From an uncultured Lachnospiraceae bacterium (lineage in GTDB: Bacteria > Bacillota > Clostridia > Lachnospirales > Lachnospiraceae), in NCBI GenBank assembly GCA_947174505.1, contig CAMWJF010000016.1, positions 1 to 64,000 on the forward strand: 64,000 nucleotides of DNA, written 5' to 3'. Positions 7,692 through 16,900 of the stretch are shown in pieces. The notes beneath the pieces are model-generated. The model was not told the DNA's origin, ran no database searches, and saw only the letters and a program-made list of their open reading frames with translations. Every line of letters starts with the position of its first letter. Within the stretch, counting starts at the first letter, position 1. The translations under genes and the position numbers were made by a program.

Positions 7692-8858
7692 TCAAACAAC
7701 CCGTTCCATGTCATGTGCGGCTTTCCCGAGCGGCATCAGCACGGAAATATCAAAAATGCCGTTTTGCATTTCCGTGTTCATAACGCCATTGTACTCCTGC
7801 ACCACATCGCGCACATTCAGCAGCCCAATCCCCTGCCCCCGTGGATTTTTCCTCTCCGAAATGCCGCCTGTCGGCTTCCCGACTGCGTTCATACTGTTTT
7901 TTACCACAAGCAGAAAACATTTTTTGACTGCCCCGGCCTGTACACGGATAAAGGGCTTCTCTCCCTGTCCGTGCGCCTCCCGCTGCAGTCTCCCGCATGC
8001 CTCCACCGCATTGTCCAATACGTTTCCGAACAGGACGCATAAATCAAACTCGTTGATATGGCTTTGCTTCGGTATCTGTACGTCGCATTCCCAGTCTATC
8101 CCCTTTTCTTCCGCCATTTTTCGTTTCTGGCACAAAAGCGCATCCACCGCCCTGTTTCCCGTGGCTTCCTCATTCGCGCCGAGCTGTGCGCTTCCCTCCA
8201 TCCTTTTCAAATAATCCCCCAGCTTTTCCCACGCCTGCTCCTCCCACAGGCCGCGTAGTGCAAGCACATGGTTTTTCAGGTCATGACGCAGCCGTTCCGC
8301 CTGACTGTATTGTTCTTCCAGCATTTTATAAACCGCCACCTGTACCTGATACTGTTCCGCCTTTTTCTGCTCCAGATGAATCCGGTCCATACCGAATACA
8401 TATACGCCCACAGCAAACAGGGATAACGCCGATAAAACACCCCATCCGACCAGACTGAAAATATGGTCGTAATACGCCCCCATATCTCCGCCGCTCCTGA
8501 AAAGGACGCCGTGGCTTGCGCCCAAATCCGCCGCGTAAATCAAAGCCGCCAGCACAAGCTGGGGAATGGCCAGTACCGCATACCATTTCCCCGTCTTCCC
8601 CCAAAAGACGCACCGGAGCCGCTTTCTCATCCCGTATACAGCCATACCCGCCACGCCGAAGCTGATCCCGCTGACCAGCGTAATTACCCTGTCCCCCATA
8701 ACAGGAACGTCCACACGCTGGGCCGTATGCTTCCAGACCAACAGCAGGCAGGAAAACAGAGAATCGAAAAAAATACACGCCAGCAATGTCAGCGTTATTA
8801 CGGTAATCAGTATGGATGCCGCCCGCACTGTTTTTTCCGCCTGTCCTTTAAACCGCAT
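7692..8858 (-). CDS. Agr-like sensor histidine kinase (GHKL ATPase)
   Basis: About 388 aa. The N-terminal 160 residues have roughly five hydrophobic segments, followed by a linker and the phospho-acceptor motif RLRHDLKNH. The GHKL ATPase follows, with the N box around LFGNVLDNAVEAC and the G box GQGIGLLNVRDVV. This is the AgrC-type layout that phosphorylates LytTR regulators. Its ATG overlaps the stop of the response regulator gene (TGATG), so the two are translationally coupled. I see no AgrB or AgrD-like peptide gene next to it, so the ligand is unknown. Confidence 0.87.
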   Translation of the reverse strand: MRFKGQAEKTVRAASILITVITLTLLACIFFDSLFSCLLLVWKHTAQRVDVPVMGDRVITLVSGISFGVAGMAVYGMRKRLRCVFWGKTGKWYAVLAIPQLVLAALIYAADLGASHGVLFRSGGDMGAYYDHIFSLVGWGVLSALSLFAVGVYVFGMDRIHLEQKKAEQYQVQVAVYKMLEEQYSQAERLRHDLKNHVLALRGLWEEQAWEKLGDYLKRMEGSAQLGANEEATGNRAVDALLCQKRKMAEEKGIDWECDVQIPKQSHINEFDLCVLFGNVLDNAVEACGRLQREAHGQGEKPFIRVQAGAVKKCFLLVVKNSMNAVGKPTGGISERKNPRGQGIGLLNVRDVVQEYNGVMNTEMQNGIFDISVLMPLGKAAHDMERVV

Positions 8859-9574
8859 CACACCATCCCTCCCTTCTCCTGCATATACTTAAGAATTTCC
8901 CCGCAAAATGCCTCATACCGCCTCTTTGCAATGGAAATCCGTTCTCCGTTATCAAGCACAAGCTCCTGCCTGTTATACACGTCCACATATTTCAAATTGA
9001 CCAGATAACTTTTGTGACAGCGGAAAAAACCTTTCCCCTGCAATTCCCTTTCCAGAAGGCCGATCTGTTCGTAATAACTGAAAACACCGCCCAGCCCATG
9101 GGCGTCAATCATCCGGCCCCGGATCTCAAAATAGCAGATATCGTCCAAAAACAGTTTTCTCTTCTGTCTGTCCCTGCTTACAATGATAAATGCCTGCGAC
9201 CGTTCCTGCGTTTTGCGGACAGCCTTCTGCAGCACTCTTTTCAGCTTTTTCTCCTCAACCGGCTTCAGCAGATACTGAAAAGCCTCCACGTCATAGGCGT
9301 CGAACACATAATCCCGGCTGGCGGATATAAAGACGAGCAGCTTGTCGCAGGCCTTCTCCCTGACCATCTGCGCCGTCCTCATACCATCCAGGCCGCCCAT
9401 GATAATATCCAGAAATATAATGTCAAAGGTTTCCGGCGACTGTAATAATTCCCTGCCGCTGTAAAACTGGCGTATCGTGCATGGCACTTTCATCTCGTCT
9501 AAAATGCCCCTGATTTTTCCCGCTATTTTACTGCACTCCACGACTTCATCATCGCATACCGCGATCCATAACAT
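8858..9574 (-). CDS. LytTR-family response regulator
   Basis: 238 aa. The receiver domain (about 1-120) has acidic residues near the start (VCDDE), the phospho-acceptor in FDIIFLDIIMGG and the conserved Lys in YLLKPVEEKK. A LytTR DNA-binding domain fills the second half (CYFEIRGRMIDAHG, FFRCHKSYLVNLKYV, ISIAKRRYEAF). It is the partner of the downstream kinase. Such regulators usually bind pairs of 9-bp direct repeats, which I could not identify here. Confidence 0.9.
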   Translation of the reverse strand: MLWIAVCDDEVVECSKIAGKIRGILDEMKVPCTIRQFYSGRELLQSPETFDIIFLDIIMGGLDGMRTAQMVREKACDKLLVFISASRDYVFDAYDVEAFQYLLKPVEEKKLKRVLQKAVRKTQERSQAFIIVSRDRQKRKLFLDDICYFEIRGRMIDAHGLGGVFSYYEQIGLLERELQGKGFFRCHKSYLVNLKYVDVYNRQELVLDNGERISIAKRRYEAFCGEILKYMQEKGGMV

Positions 9575-9656
9575 GTTTATGCTCCCTTCGCCCGCGCCTG
9601 ATTTCCTGCCCTCTTACTCAAAAATCCAGCCGCTTCGCGCTCTCTGATTTTTTCGT

Positions 9657-9718
9657 TATCATATCAGGTGAAATCAAATGCTCGCTCCGCTCGCGCTTGA
9701 TTTCCTGCTGATATGATA
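9657..9718. repeat. Long interrupted palindrome upstream of the LytTR operon
   Basis: TATCATATCAG..GAAATCAA pairs with TTGATTTC...CTGATATGATA around a GC-rich centre, giving 19 paired bases. A second smaller hairpin (AAAAATC/GATTTTT, about 9620-9653) lies beside it. The gap 9575-9908 holds these, the hairpin at 9818, and no gene. It could be an operator or a mobile repeat remnant. Confidence 0.5.
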
Positions 9719-9817
9719 TATGATATATATCGGCTTGGGGTGGGGCGCGTTTTCGCTCCTGTCATAAACGGTGTTTTTCGTGTAACAACCGTCTCCTTTG
9801 TCCGCATCCTCATAAAT

Positions 9818-9859
9818 AATAGCGGTAAATCTATATGGTTCCATAGGTTTACCGCTATT
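9818..9859. terminator. Strong hairpin after the Rrf2 gene, probable terminator
   Basis: Seventeen-base arms AATAGCGGTAAATCTAT and ATAGGTTTACCGCTATT with one mismatch and an 8-base loop, located 50 bases past the stop of the Rrf2 gene. The T tract is weak on both strands, so termination is likely but not certain. Confidence 0.55.
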
Positions 9860-9908
9860 TACTGCACTTTATTTCATTATTCATATGCAAAGCAATATAC
9901 CCTGCATC

Positions 9909-10361
9909 CTATGGCAGGATTTTGTCTGCATCCCGCCTAAAATCATGGTAATCCGTGAGAAGGTCTTTCAGGGTAATGTTTCTTAGACTATCACAAAAAT
10001 CATTTTGGATTTTCTGGTAAGAACAATGTAACACATTATGAATATTTTTTCCTATCGGACAGAGTGGTGAAGGCAGCGGATGAACGCCAAATAATTTGGA
10101 AAGGAAGTCCGGTTCTATCGCTTTGCATATACGGTATATCGTTATCTCATCCAACGGGCAGTTGATCGTTGCGCCACCTGTTCCAAATTTGACAGATATT
10201 ACACCGTCCTTTTTCAACGCACTCAAAATATTTCGGATTGTGACAGAATTGCTTCCGGTCGATAATGACAAAAGTTCACTGGTTACCTTTTTCTTTTCTC
10301 CATATTCATAAATAAAAATAAGGCAGTGAATGGCGACGGAACACTTTGTACTGATATGCAT
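9909..10361 (-). CDS. Rrf2-family transcriptional regulator
   Basis: 150 aa. The winged-helix start (MHISTKCSVAIHCLIF, then TSELLSLSTGSNSVTIRNILSALKK up to about residue 50) is typical of Rrf2/IscR-like proteins. The effector region contains the LCPIGKNI segment and several Cys, a common place for an Fe-S cluster or redox switch. It is transcribed away from a flavodoxin-ferredoxin gene, and the 117-base gap between them carries the promoter for that gene, so it probably controls it. The exact cofactor is unknown. Confidence 0.87.
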   Translation of the reverse strand: MHISTKCSVAIHCLIFIYEYGEKKKVTSELLSLSTGSNSVTIRNILSALKKDGVISVKFGTGGATINCPLDEITIYRICKAIEPDFLSKLFGVHPLPSPLCPIGKNIHNVLHCSYQKIQNDFCDSLRNITLKDLLTDYHDFRRDADKILP

Positions 10362-10415
10362 GGCGCTTCTCCTTCCTGTGTCTTATTGTACCATAAGCAC
10401 ATCCTGCTGTAAATC

Positions 10416-10444
10416 TTGACGCTACACCTTGCATCTGCTATAAT
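10416..10444 (+). promoter_or_regulatory. Promoter of the second flavodoxin-ferredoxin gene
   Basis: TTGACG, 17 bases, TATAAT. Downstream, TGTAA and TTACA half-sites (about 10447-10465) form a small interrupted palindrome that could be the Rrf2 operator. Confidence 0.8.
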
Positions 10445-10478
10445 GGTGTAAACCTAAAAATTACAGGAGGGATTCCAT

Positions 10479-11246
10479 ATGAATGTTTCACAGATTATTT
10501 TCAGCCCGACCGGCGGCACGAAGCAAGTGACGGACACCATCATAACAGCGTGGGGAATGTCCGCCAGGGAAATTGATTTGACCTGTGCCGAAACCGATTA
10601 TTCCGCCCTTAGTCTGGAAAAGGATGATATTGCTGTTATTGCAGTTCCCTCTTATGGCGGACGTGTTCCGGCTCCCGCGGCCCAGAGAATTTCAAAAATT
10701 CACGGCAATCAGGCGCAATGTGTCATCGTCTGCGTATATGGAAACCGGGCATATGAGGACACTTTGACAGAAATGCATGACATTGCAGAAAAGAGCGGTT
10801 TCAGAGTGGTTGCTGCAATCGCCGCGATTGCGGAACACTCGATCATGCACCAATACGCGACGGGAAGACCTGACACCAAAGATAAACAGGAATTACAGGA
10901 TTTTGCCAAAAAAATTTTAGAAAAAATAAACGACAGTGCGGCTGGCGCTTCCACGCCACAAATACCAGGGAACCGTCCGTATAGGAAAGCAGGCGGGGCC
11001 GGTTTAGTACCAAAGGCTGACAGCAAATGCACGCGTTGCGGACTATGTGCCAAAAACTGTCCGTCACAGGCAATCAATAAGGAAAATTTAAAAACTGCGG
11101 ACAGTAAAAAATGTATTTCATGTATGCGCTGTGTTGCAAAATGTCCCCAATCAGCCCGTAAAGTAAATGGCGCCATGGTTTCGGCTGCCGCATTCGCAAT
11201 GAAAAAAGCCTGTTCCACAAGAAAAGAAAACGAGCTGTACCTCTAA
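10479..11246 (+). CDS. EFR1-type flavodoxin-ferredoxin fusion (second copy)
   Basis: 255 aa. It opens with the FMN loop variant SPTGGTKQ and the flavin-contacting PSYGGRVP. After a Gly/Ala linker come two 4Fe-4S motifs, CTRCGLCAKNCP and CISCMRCVAKCP. The RBS AGGAGG lies 9 bases before the ATG. It shares its architecture with the gene at 1701 but not a close sequence, so the two probably serve different redox routes. Control by the divergent Rrf2 protein is likely. Physiological partners are not evident. Confidence 0.87.
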   Translation: MNVSQIIFSPTGGTKQVTDTIITAWGMSAREIDLTCAETDYSALSLEKDDIAVIAVPSYGGRVPAPAAQRISKIHGNQAQCVIVCVYGNRAYEDTLTEMHDIAEKSGFRVVAAIAAIAEHSIMHQYATGRPDTKDKQELQDFAKKILEKINDSAAGASTPQIPGNRPYRKAGGAGLVPKADSKCTRCGLCAKNCPSQAINKENLKTADSKKCISCMRCVAKCPQSARKVNGAMVSAAAFAMKKACSTRKENELYL

Positions 11247-11278
11247 AAATCAGGAAATACAGGAGGACGGAGATTCCG

Positions 11279-12193
11279 TCACATTCCTCTCATCCCCCGG
11301 TACAGCTCCCGGATCTTCTCCCCGTCCGCCAGCCCCTCCGAAAAGGCGGTCGCGCTCCCGGCAGCCATACCCATATAAAAGGCATGTGCATAATCCTGTT
11401 TTTCCAGCCATCCGGCCACAAACCCCGCCGCCATGGAGTCTCCCGCACCGACGCCGTTTACCAGCCTCCCCTCCGGCACGGGAGATTCAAACACACTGCC
11501 GTCCTCCGCCAGAAGCACCGCGCCCTGTCCCGCCATGGACACAAGCACATTGCGCGCGCCCTTCTCCCGCAGCTTCTCTGCATAGGGAAGGACCGACTGC
11601 CTGCCCTCAAACGTCACGCCGAAAATTTCACCCAGCTCGTGCTGGTTCGGTTTTACCAGAAAGGGATGCAGGGGCAGTGCATTCACAAGCCCCTCTCCCG
11701 AAACGTCCACCACCGTCAAAACGCCCGCTGCCACCCTCTCCATCATGCGCAGATAGGTGTCCTCCGGCAGGGAGGATGGAATACTCCCGGACAAGAACAG
11801 CACATCGCCCGCCGCAAGCTCCAAAAGACGCTCTTCCAGCAGCGCCAGTTTTTCCTCCGGAATCTCCGGTCCCTGTCCGTTGATCTCGGTGCCTTCTACC
11901 GACTGCAGCTTCACATTGATTCTGGTGAGCCCTTTCTTCAGCGTAATCAGGCCGTTCCCTATGCCGCGCGCTGCAAGCTGCCGCTCTGCCTCCTGCCCGG
12001 TAAAGCCCGCCACAAAACCAAGCGCTGTACTATCCAGTCCGAGATTGTGCAGCACTGTGGAGACATTGATGCCTTTGCCGCCCACAGTCAGAAGTTCTGT
12101 CTCCGTGCGGTTGGTATAGCCCAGCCGGAAACTGTCTACCGACACGGTATAATCCAGAGACGGATTTAAAGTTACGGTATAAATACGGTTCAT
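11279..12193 (-). CDS. fruK: PfkB-family kinase, probable 1-phosphofructokinase
   Basis: 304 aa. It likely phosphorylates fructose 1-phosphate to the 1,6-bisphosphate. The start TVTLNPSLDYTV and GGKGINVS, and the C-terminal GVGAGDSMAAGF with the catalytic Asp, are typical of the FruK/LacC/PfkB group. I chose the ATG at 12193 because the family begins right there. An ATG at 12211 would add six residues. No fructose PTS gene is adjacent, so tagatose-6-phosphate kinase remains an alternative. The gene at 12252 reads in the same direction 58 bases upstream, so they may be co-transcribed. Confidence 0.8.
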   Translation of the reverse strand: MNRIYTVTLNPSLDYTVSVDSFRLGYTNRTETELLTVGGKGINVSTVLHNLGLDSTALGFVAGFTGQEAERQLAARGIGNGLITLKKGLTRINVKLQSVEGTEINGQGPEIPEEKLALLEERLLELAAGDVLFLSGSIPSSLPEDTYLRMMERVAAGVLTVVDVSGEGLVNALPLHPFLVKPNQHELGEIFGVTFEGRQSVLPYAEKLREKGARNVLVSMAGQGAVLLAEDGSVFESPVPEGRLVNGVGAGDSMAAGFVAGWLEKQDYAHAFYMGMAAGSATAFSEGLADGEKIRELYRGMRGM

Positions 12194-12251
12194 CTGTCCC
12201 ACCCTCACCATTCTCTTATTGTATTCTGCATCTGTAAAACATCCCTTTCCC

Positions 12252-13796
12252 CTATAAACGGTAAATCCCTGCCGAACAGGGCGCCGCCGCCAGGCCGCCC
12301 TCCACGCCTTCGAGCTTACCCCCTACCGTGTAGAGCGCCTCTCCGGGTTTTACGCCGCCGCCCAAAGGCTGCTTCCTGTCTGAAGGGTTAATCACCACCA
12401 GCAGTTTTTCATCCCCACTTTTGCGGACAAACATAAGCGGGTAATTTTCACTCTGTAAAAACTCAATTTCCCCGTCGTTACGCAGCGCCTCATGAGACTG
12501 TCTGAAAGCAATCAGGCGCTTCACCTCGCTGTAAAGGGAATCCGCATCCCCAATCTGCGCCGCCACGGTGGGCCGGTCCGGCGCGCTGTCCTGCGCGACA
12601 TAAAGCATTTCCGGCCTCGCCGCCGAAAAGCCCGCATTCAGGGAATCATCCCACTGCATGGGAGAACGGGAGCCCGTCCGCTCATAACCGCCCTCAACAG
12701 AGTGCAGACCTTCCACATACCGCATCCCGATCTCATCGCCGTAATAGATAAAAGGCGCGCCCGGCATGGTCAGAAGAAAGGCGAAAGCAAGCTTCATTTC
12801 GTCTCTGTCAAGCCGCCTTGCCAGTCTGTCCATATCGTGATTGCCCGAAGGAATACAGATCAGACCGCCGCAGGACTTCTCATAGCTCTCCTGATATTTC
12901 TCCCAGAAAGCCGCAATGCTTCCCTTCCCTCTTTTGGAAAACCAGGGTTCATCACAGCGGAACAGATCGTTGTAATGGGAGGGGCCGAAATGCAGCAGGA
13001 AATCCATGTGGAAGCCGCCCGCCAGCGATTTGTCCGGCTCGCCCCACTCGGAAACCAGCACCGCCGCCGGAAATTCCTGATCCAGAAAATCCCGGATATC
13101 CTGCCAGAGTCTGATCGTGCCCTTGCCATCCTCATCGTTCTTGACAAGAGAGCCCGCCATATCCACGCGGAACCCGTCGCAGCCCGCCTTAAGCCAGAAA
13201 CGCATCACATCCTTCATGGCCTTTCTCGTGGCCATCGGTCCCGGCGCATCCATGGCCTGCTGCCATTTTTTCTCAGGGTTCGGCTTATAATACCCATAAT
13301 TTAACGCAGGCTGATGGGAAAAGAAATTGACCCCACATGCGCCCACGCGTTCCGAAATTCCCTTAAGGGCGTTCATGCCGTCCGGTTCTTCCCATGTGCT
13401 GTCCGTCCAGACATAGCGGTCGGTATACTCGTTCCTGTCCGCTTTCATGGACTCTTTAAACCATTTGTGGTTGACCGAGGTGTGTCCCGGCACCAGATCC
13501 AGAAGCACATGCATATCCCTCTTATGCGCCTCCCGAAAAAGCCGCACCAGATCCTCATTCGTTCCGTAACGGGGCGCAACGGTATAATAGTCCTCCACGT
13601 CATAACCCGCGTCGTAAAAGGGTGATTTGAAACAGGGATTCAGCCAGAGCGCATTACAGCCCAGCTCTTTGATATAATCAAGCTTTTCAATGATGCCCTG
13701 CATATCCCCGATGCCGTCGGCGTTGGTGTCGTTAAAGGACTGCGGATAAATTTCATAAAAAATTGCGGTGTTTAACCAGTCAGGTCTGCCTGCCAT
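12252..13796 (-). CDS. GH13 alpha-glucosidase / alpha-amylase family protein
   Basis: 514 aa, cytosolic (no signal peptide). The GH13 regions are in order: the N-terminal YEIYPQSFNDTN start, LDLVPGHTS, GFRVDMAGS with the nucleophile Asp, VSEWGEPD with the acid Glu, and SGNHDMDRLARR with the third Asp. The size fits oligo-1,6-glucosidase, trehalose-6-phosphate hydrolase and similar intracellular enzymes, and I cannot choose between them. GGAGG sits 8 bases before the ATG. Together with the sugar kinase below and glgCD nearby it suggests handling of imported or stored alpha-glucans. Confidence 0.87.
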   Translation of the reverse strand: MAGRPDWLNTAIFYEIYPQSFNDTNADGIGDMQGIIEKLDYIKELGCNALWLNPCFKSPFYDAGYDVEDYYTVAPRYGTNEDLVRLFREAHKRDMHVLLDLVPGHTSVNHKWFKESMKADRNEYTDRYVWTDSTWEEPDGMNALKGISERVGACGVNFFSHQPALNYGYYKPNPEKKWQQAMDAPGPMATRKAMKDVMRFWLKAGCDGFRVDMAGSLVKNDEDGKGTIRLWQDIRDFLDQEFPAAVLVSEWGEPDKSLAGGFHMDFLLHFGPSHYNDLFRCDEPWFSKRGKGSIAAFWEKYQESYEKSCGGLICIPSGNHDMDRLARRLDRDEMKLAFAFLLTMPGAPFIYYGDEIGMRYVEGLHSVEGGYERTGSRSPMQWDDSLNAGFSAARPEMLYVAQDSAPDRPTVAAQIGDADSLYSEVKRLIAFRQSHEALRNDGEIEFLQSENYPLMFVRKSGDEKLLVVINPSDRKQPLGGGVKPGEALYTVGGKLEGVEGGLAAAPCSAGIYRL

Positions 13797-13830
13797 AGTT
13801 GGTTCCTCCTCTATTCATGTTATCTTTTTC

Positions 13831-13852
13831 CAGGGAACACAGCCGTTCCCTG
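13831..13852. promoter_or_regulatory. Inverted repeat in the leader of the GH13 gene, possible operator
   Basis: CAGGGAAC, six bases, GTTCCCTG, lying between a weak minus-strand promoter (TTGTTT, 17 bases, TATTGT near 13870-13900) and the gene start. There is no T tract, so I favour an operator over a terminator. The size would suit a LacI-type sugar regulator. Confidence 0.35.
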
Positions 13853-13971
13853 TCGTCTCTTTTCTAACACAATACTCGCATAATCAAGGAAAAACAATCC
13901 AATATACTATCATATACCGATACTATAATATCATGCAGGAATGGTTTTTGCACCGTGCGCGGGCACAACTG

Positions 13972-16900
13972 TCACACCAGCATCTCCTCCATCTTCCCCA
14001 GCGCCTCCCGCGTCAGCATAAGCAGCGTTTCCTCATCCTTCTCGATCACCCCGCACTTTCTGTAGTGAAGATAAAAGGTAGGATCGCCCTTGGGGTCGAA
14101 CCGCAGGCTCCCGCCATAATCACTTATGAGCAGGGGAATATTTTCCACCCGGATGGGCGCGTCCGGCCGCAGGGTGAAGCTGATCCGTTCGTTCTTCCCC
14201 TTCACCTCCGGCATGTAAAGCCTGTGGGCGTGGGAACGGATCAGCGCAATCCGCAGAAGATTTTCCACCGATTTCGGCACTTGACCAAACCGGTCAAGTA
14301 GCTCCTCCCGCATATCGTCACATTCGCGCTCGTTCTCAATCCCCGCAATCCGCTTATAAATATCCAGCTTCTGCACTTCGTTCACAATGTATTCCGGCGG
14401 GATGTACGCGTCCACGTCCAGATCCACGAGCGTATTGAAATCTTCGATCACGGAAATGCCCTTCTTCGTCTTGACCGCCTCGTTTAGCATTTTACAGTAG
14501 AGGTCATACCCCACCGCCTGCATATGGCCATGCTGGCTTTTGCCGAGAAGGCTGCCCGCGCCGCGGATTTCCAAGTCGCGCATGGCAATCTTAAAGCCGC
14601 TCCCCAGCTCCGTAAATTCCCTGATGGCCTCCAGACGCTTCTCCGCCACCTCCTTCAGCACCTTATCCCGCTTATACATAAGAAAGGCGTACGCCGTCCG
14701 GTTGGAACGCCCCACGCGACCCCGGAGCTGGTAAAGCTGGGAAAGACCCATCTGGTCGGAATCATGGATAATCATGGTATTGACATTTGAGATATCCAGT
14801 CCCGTCTCAATGATGGTGGTGGACACCAGCACATCAATCTCCCCGTTCACGAAATCATACATGATCCGCTCCAGTTCCGATTCTTTCATCTGCCCGTGGG
14901 CAAACGCCACATTGGCTTCCGGCACGAGATCGCTGATCGCCGCCGCCACATCCGCAATATTGTTGACCCTGTTATAGACGTAGTAAACCTGTCCCTCCCT
15001 TGCAAGCTCCCTGACAATGGCCTCCCTGACCATCTCCTCATTGTACTCGCACACAAAGGTCTGGATCGGCAGCCTGTCCTCGGGCGCCTCCTCCAGCACG
15101 CTCATGTCCCGGATGCCCACCAGACTCATATGCAGCGTCCGTGGAATAGGCGTCGCCGTCAGCGTCAGCACATCTATATTCTCCTTCAGTTTCTTGATCT
15201 TTTCCTTATGCGTTACACCGAAGCGCTGTTCCTCGTCGATGATCAGGAGCCCCAGATCCTTGTATTCCACATCCGCAGACAGAACGCGGTGGGTGCCGAT
15301 CACGATATCCACCATGCCCTTCTTTAAATCCGTGATCGTCTTTTTCTGTTCTGCCGCCGTGCGGAACCGGGAAAGGAGGTCAATCCGCACGGGAAAATCC
15401 TTCATTCGCTGTACAAACGTATGATAGTGCTGCTGGGCCAGAATAGTGGTGGGTACCAGATAAACCACCTGTTTATTCTCCTGTACCGCTTTGAAAGCGG
15501 CACGGATCGCAATCTCGGTCTTTCCGTAGCCCACGTCTCCGCAGATCAGGCGGTCCATGATTTTTTCGCTCTCCATGTCTCCCTTCGTGGCCGCAATGGC
15601 CAGCACCTGGTCCTCCGTCTCCTCGAAGGGAAACATCTCCTCAAACTCTCTCTGCCAGACCGTATCCTGCCCATAGCAGTAGCCTTTGCCGTTCTGTCTG
15701 GCGGCATAAAGCTCCACCAGATCCCCGGCAATCTCCTCCACCGCCGTGCGCACTTTGGATTTGGTTCTTGTCCATTCCTGGGTTCCCAGCTTATTCAGCT
15801 TGGGTTTCGTGCCGCCGTCCGCCGAGGCGTATTTCTGGATGACGTCAAGTCCTGTCGCCAGCACGTAGAGAATGCCGCCGTCCCGGTAGGAAATCTTCAT
15901 GTAGTCCTTCACCACATGTTCCACTTCCACCTTTTCAATACCCTGATAAATCCCCAGTCCGTGACTCTCGTGAACCACGTAATCCCCCACCTTCAGATCG
16001 TTAAAATCATTGATCTTCTGGCCTTCGTATACCTTTTTCTTCCTCTTCTTCTTTTTCTGTGCGCCAAAAATATCGCTCTCCGCAATCACCATAAACTGCA
16101 GAAGCGGATATTCAAACCCCTTGCGGACCCTTCCGTAAGCGGTCATCACTTCTCCCGGCTGCACCTCACGCATGGGATCTTCCGTGCAGAACGCGTTTAA
16201 CTCCTGATCCCGCAGCTCCTCCGCCAGCCGTCTGGCGCGGGTCCTCGACCCGGAAAGCAGCAGAATACGGTAACCCTTTTTCTTATAATTTTTCAGGTCC
16301 TTCACCAGCGCGTCGAAGCTGTTATTATAAGAAGGAAGGCTTCTGGCCTGCACGGCAAACTTCTGCTCCGTCCTGACAATCGGATTTTTCCCTTCCATGG
16401 AAGACAGGCTTACCACCCTCCCGCTTTCCAATCCGGCTGCCACCGATGCCGCGGGAAACAGGACATCCATCTGCCCCGGCAGAATATAGCCCTTCTCAGC
16501 CCGGTGCGCCATGCTCTCCCGAAATTCCAGCTCCACCGCATCCACATGCTCCCTGATCCGCAGCGGCTCGTCCAGAAAAATGCAGGCCCCCTCCCCCGCG
16601 AAGCAGTCCGCAAAGGACGTGGTCTCAGGATAAAAATAACGCACATAGCTGTCCAGATTGATCGCATTATAAGAAATGCCCATTTCCAGAAGCGTCTCTG
16701 TAAGCTCCCGGATCTGCACCTCGATGCGGTGGCTCTCCTCCGTCTTCATCTGTTTTCTGAGAACTTCCGCCTGCTTTTTCCCCTCTTTTTGAATCAGGGC
16801 CAGCCCGTCCCTCAGCTCTTTTTTCGACAAAATAAGTTCTGTGGCAGGATAGACAGACACCGCCTCCAGCTTCTCGATGGAACGCTGGCTCAAAACGTCG

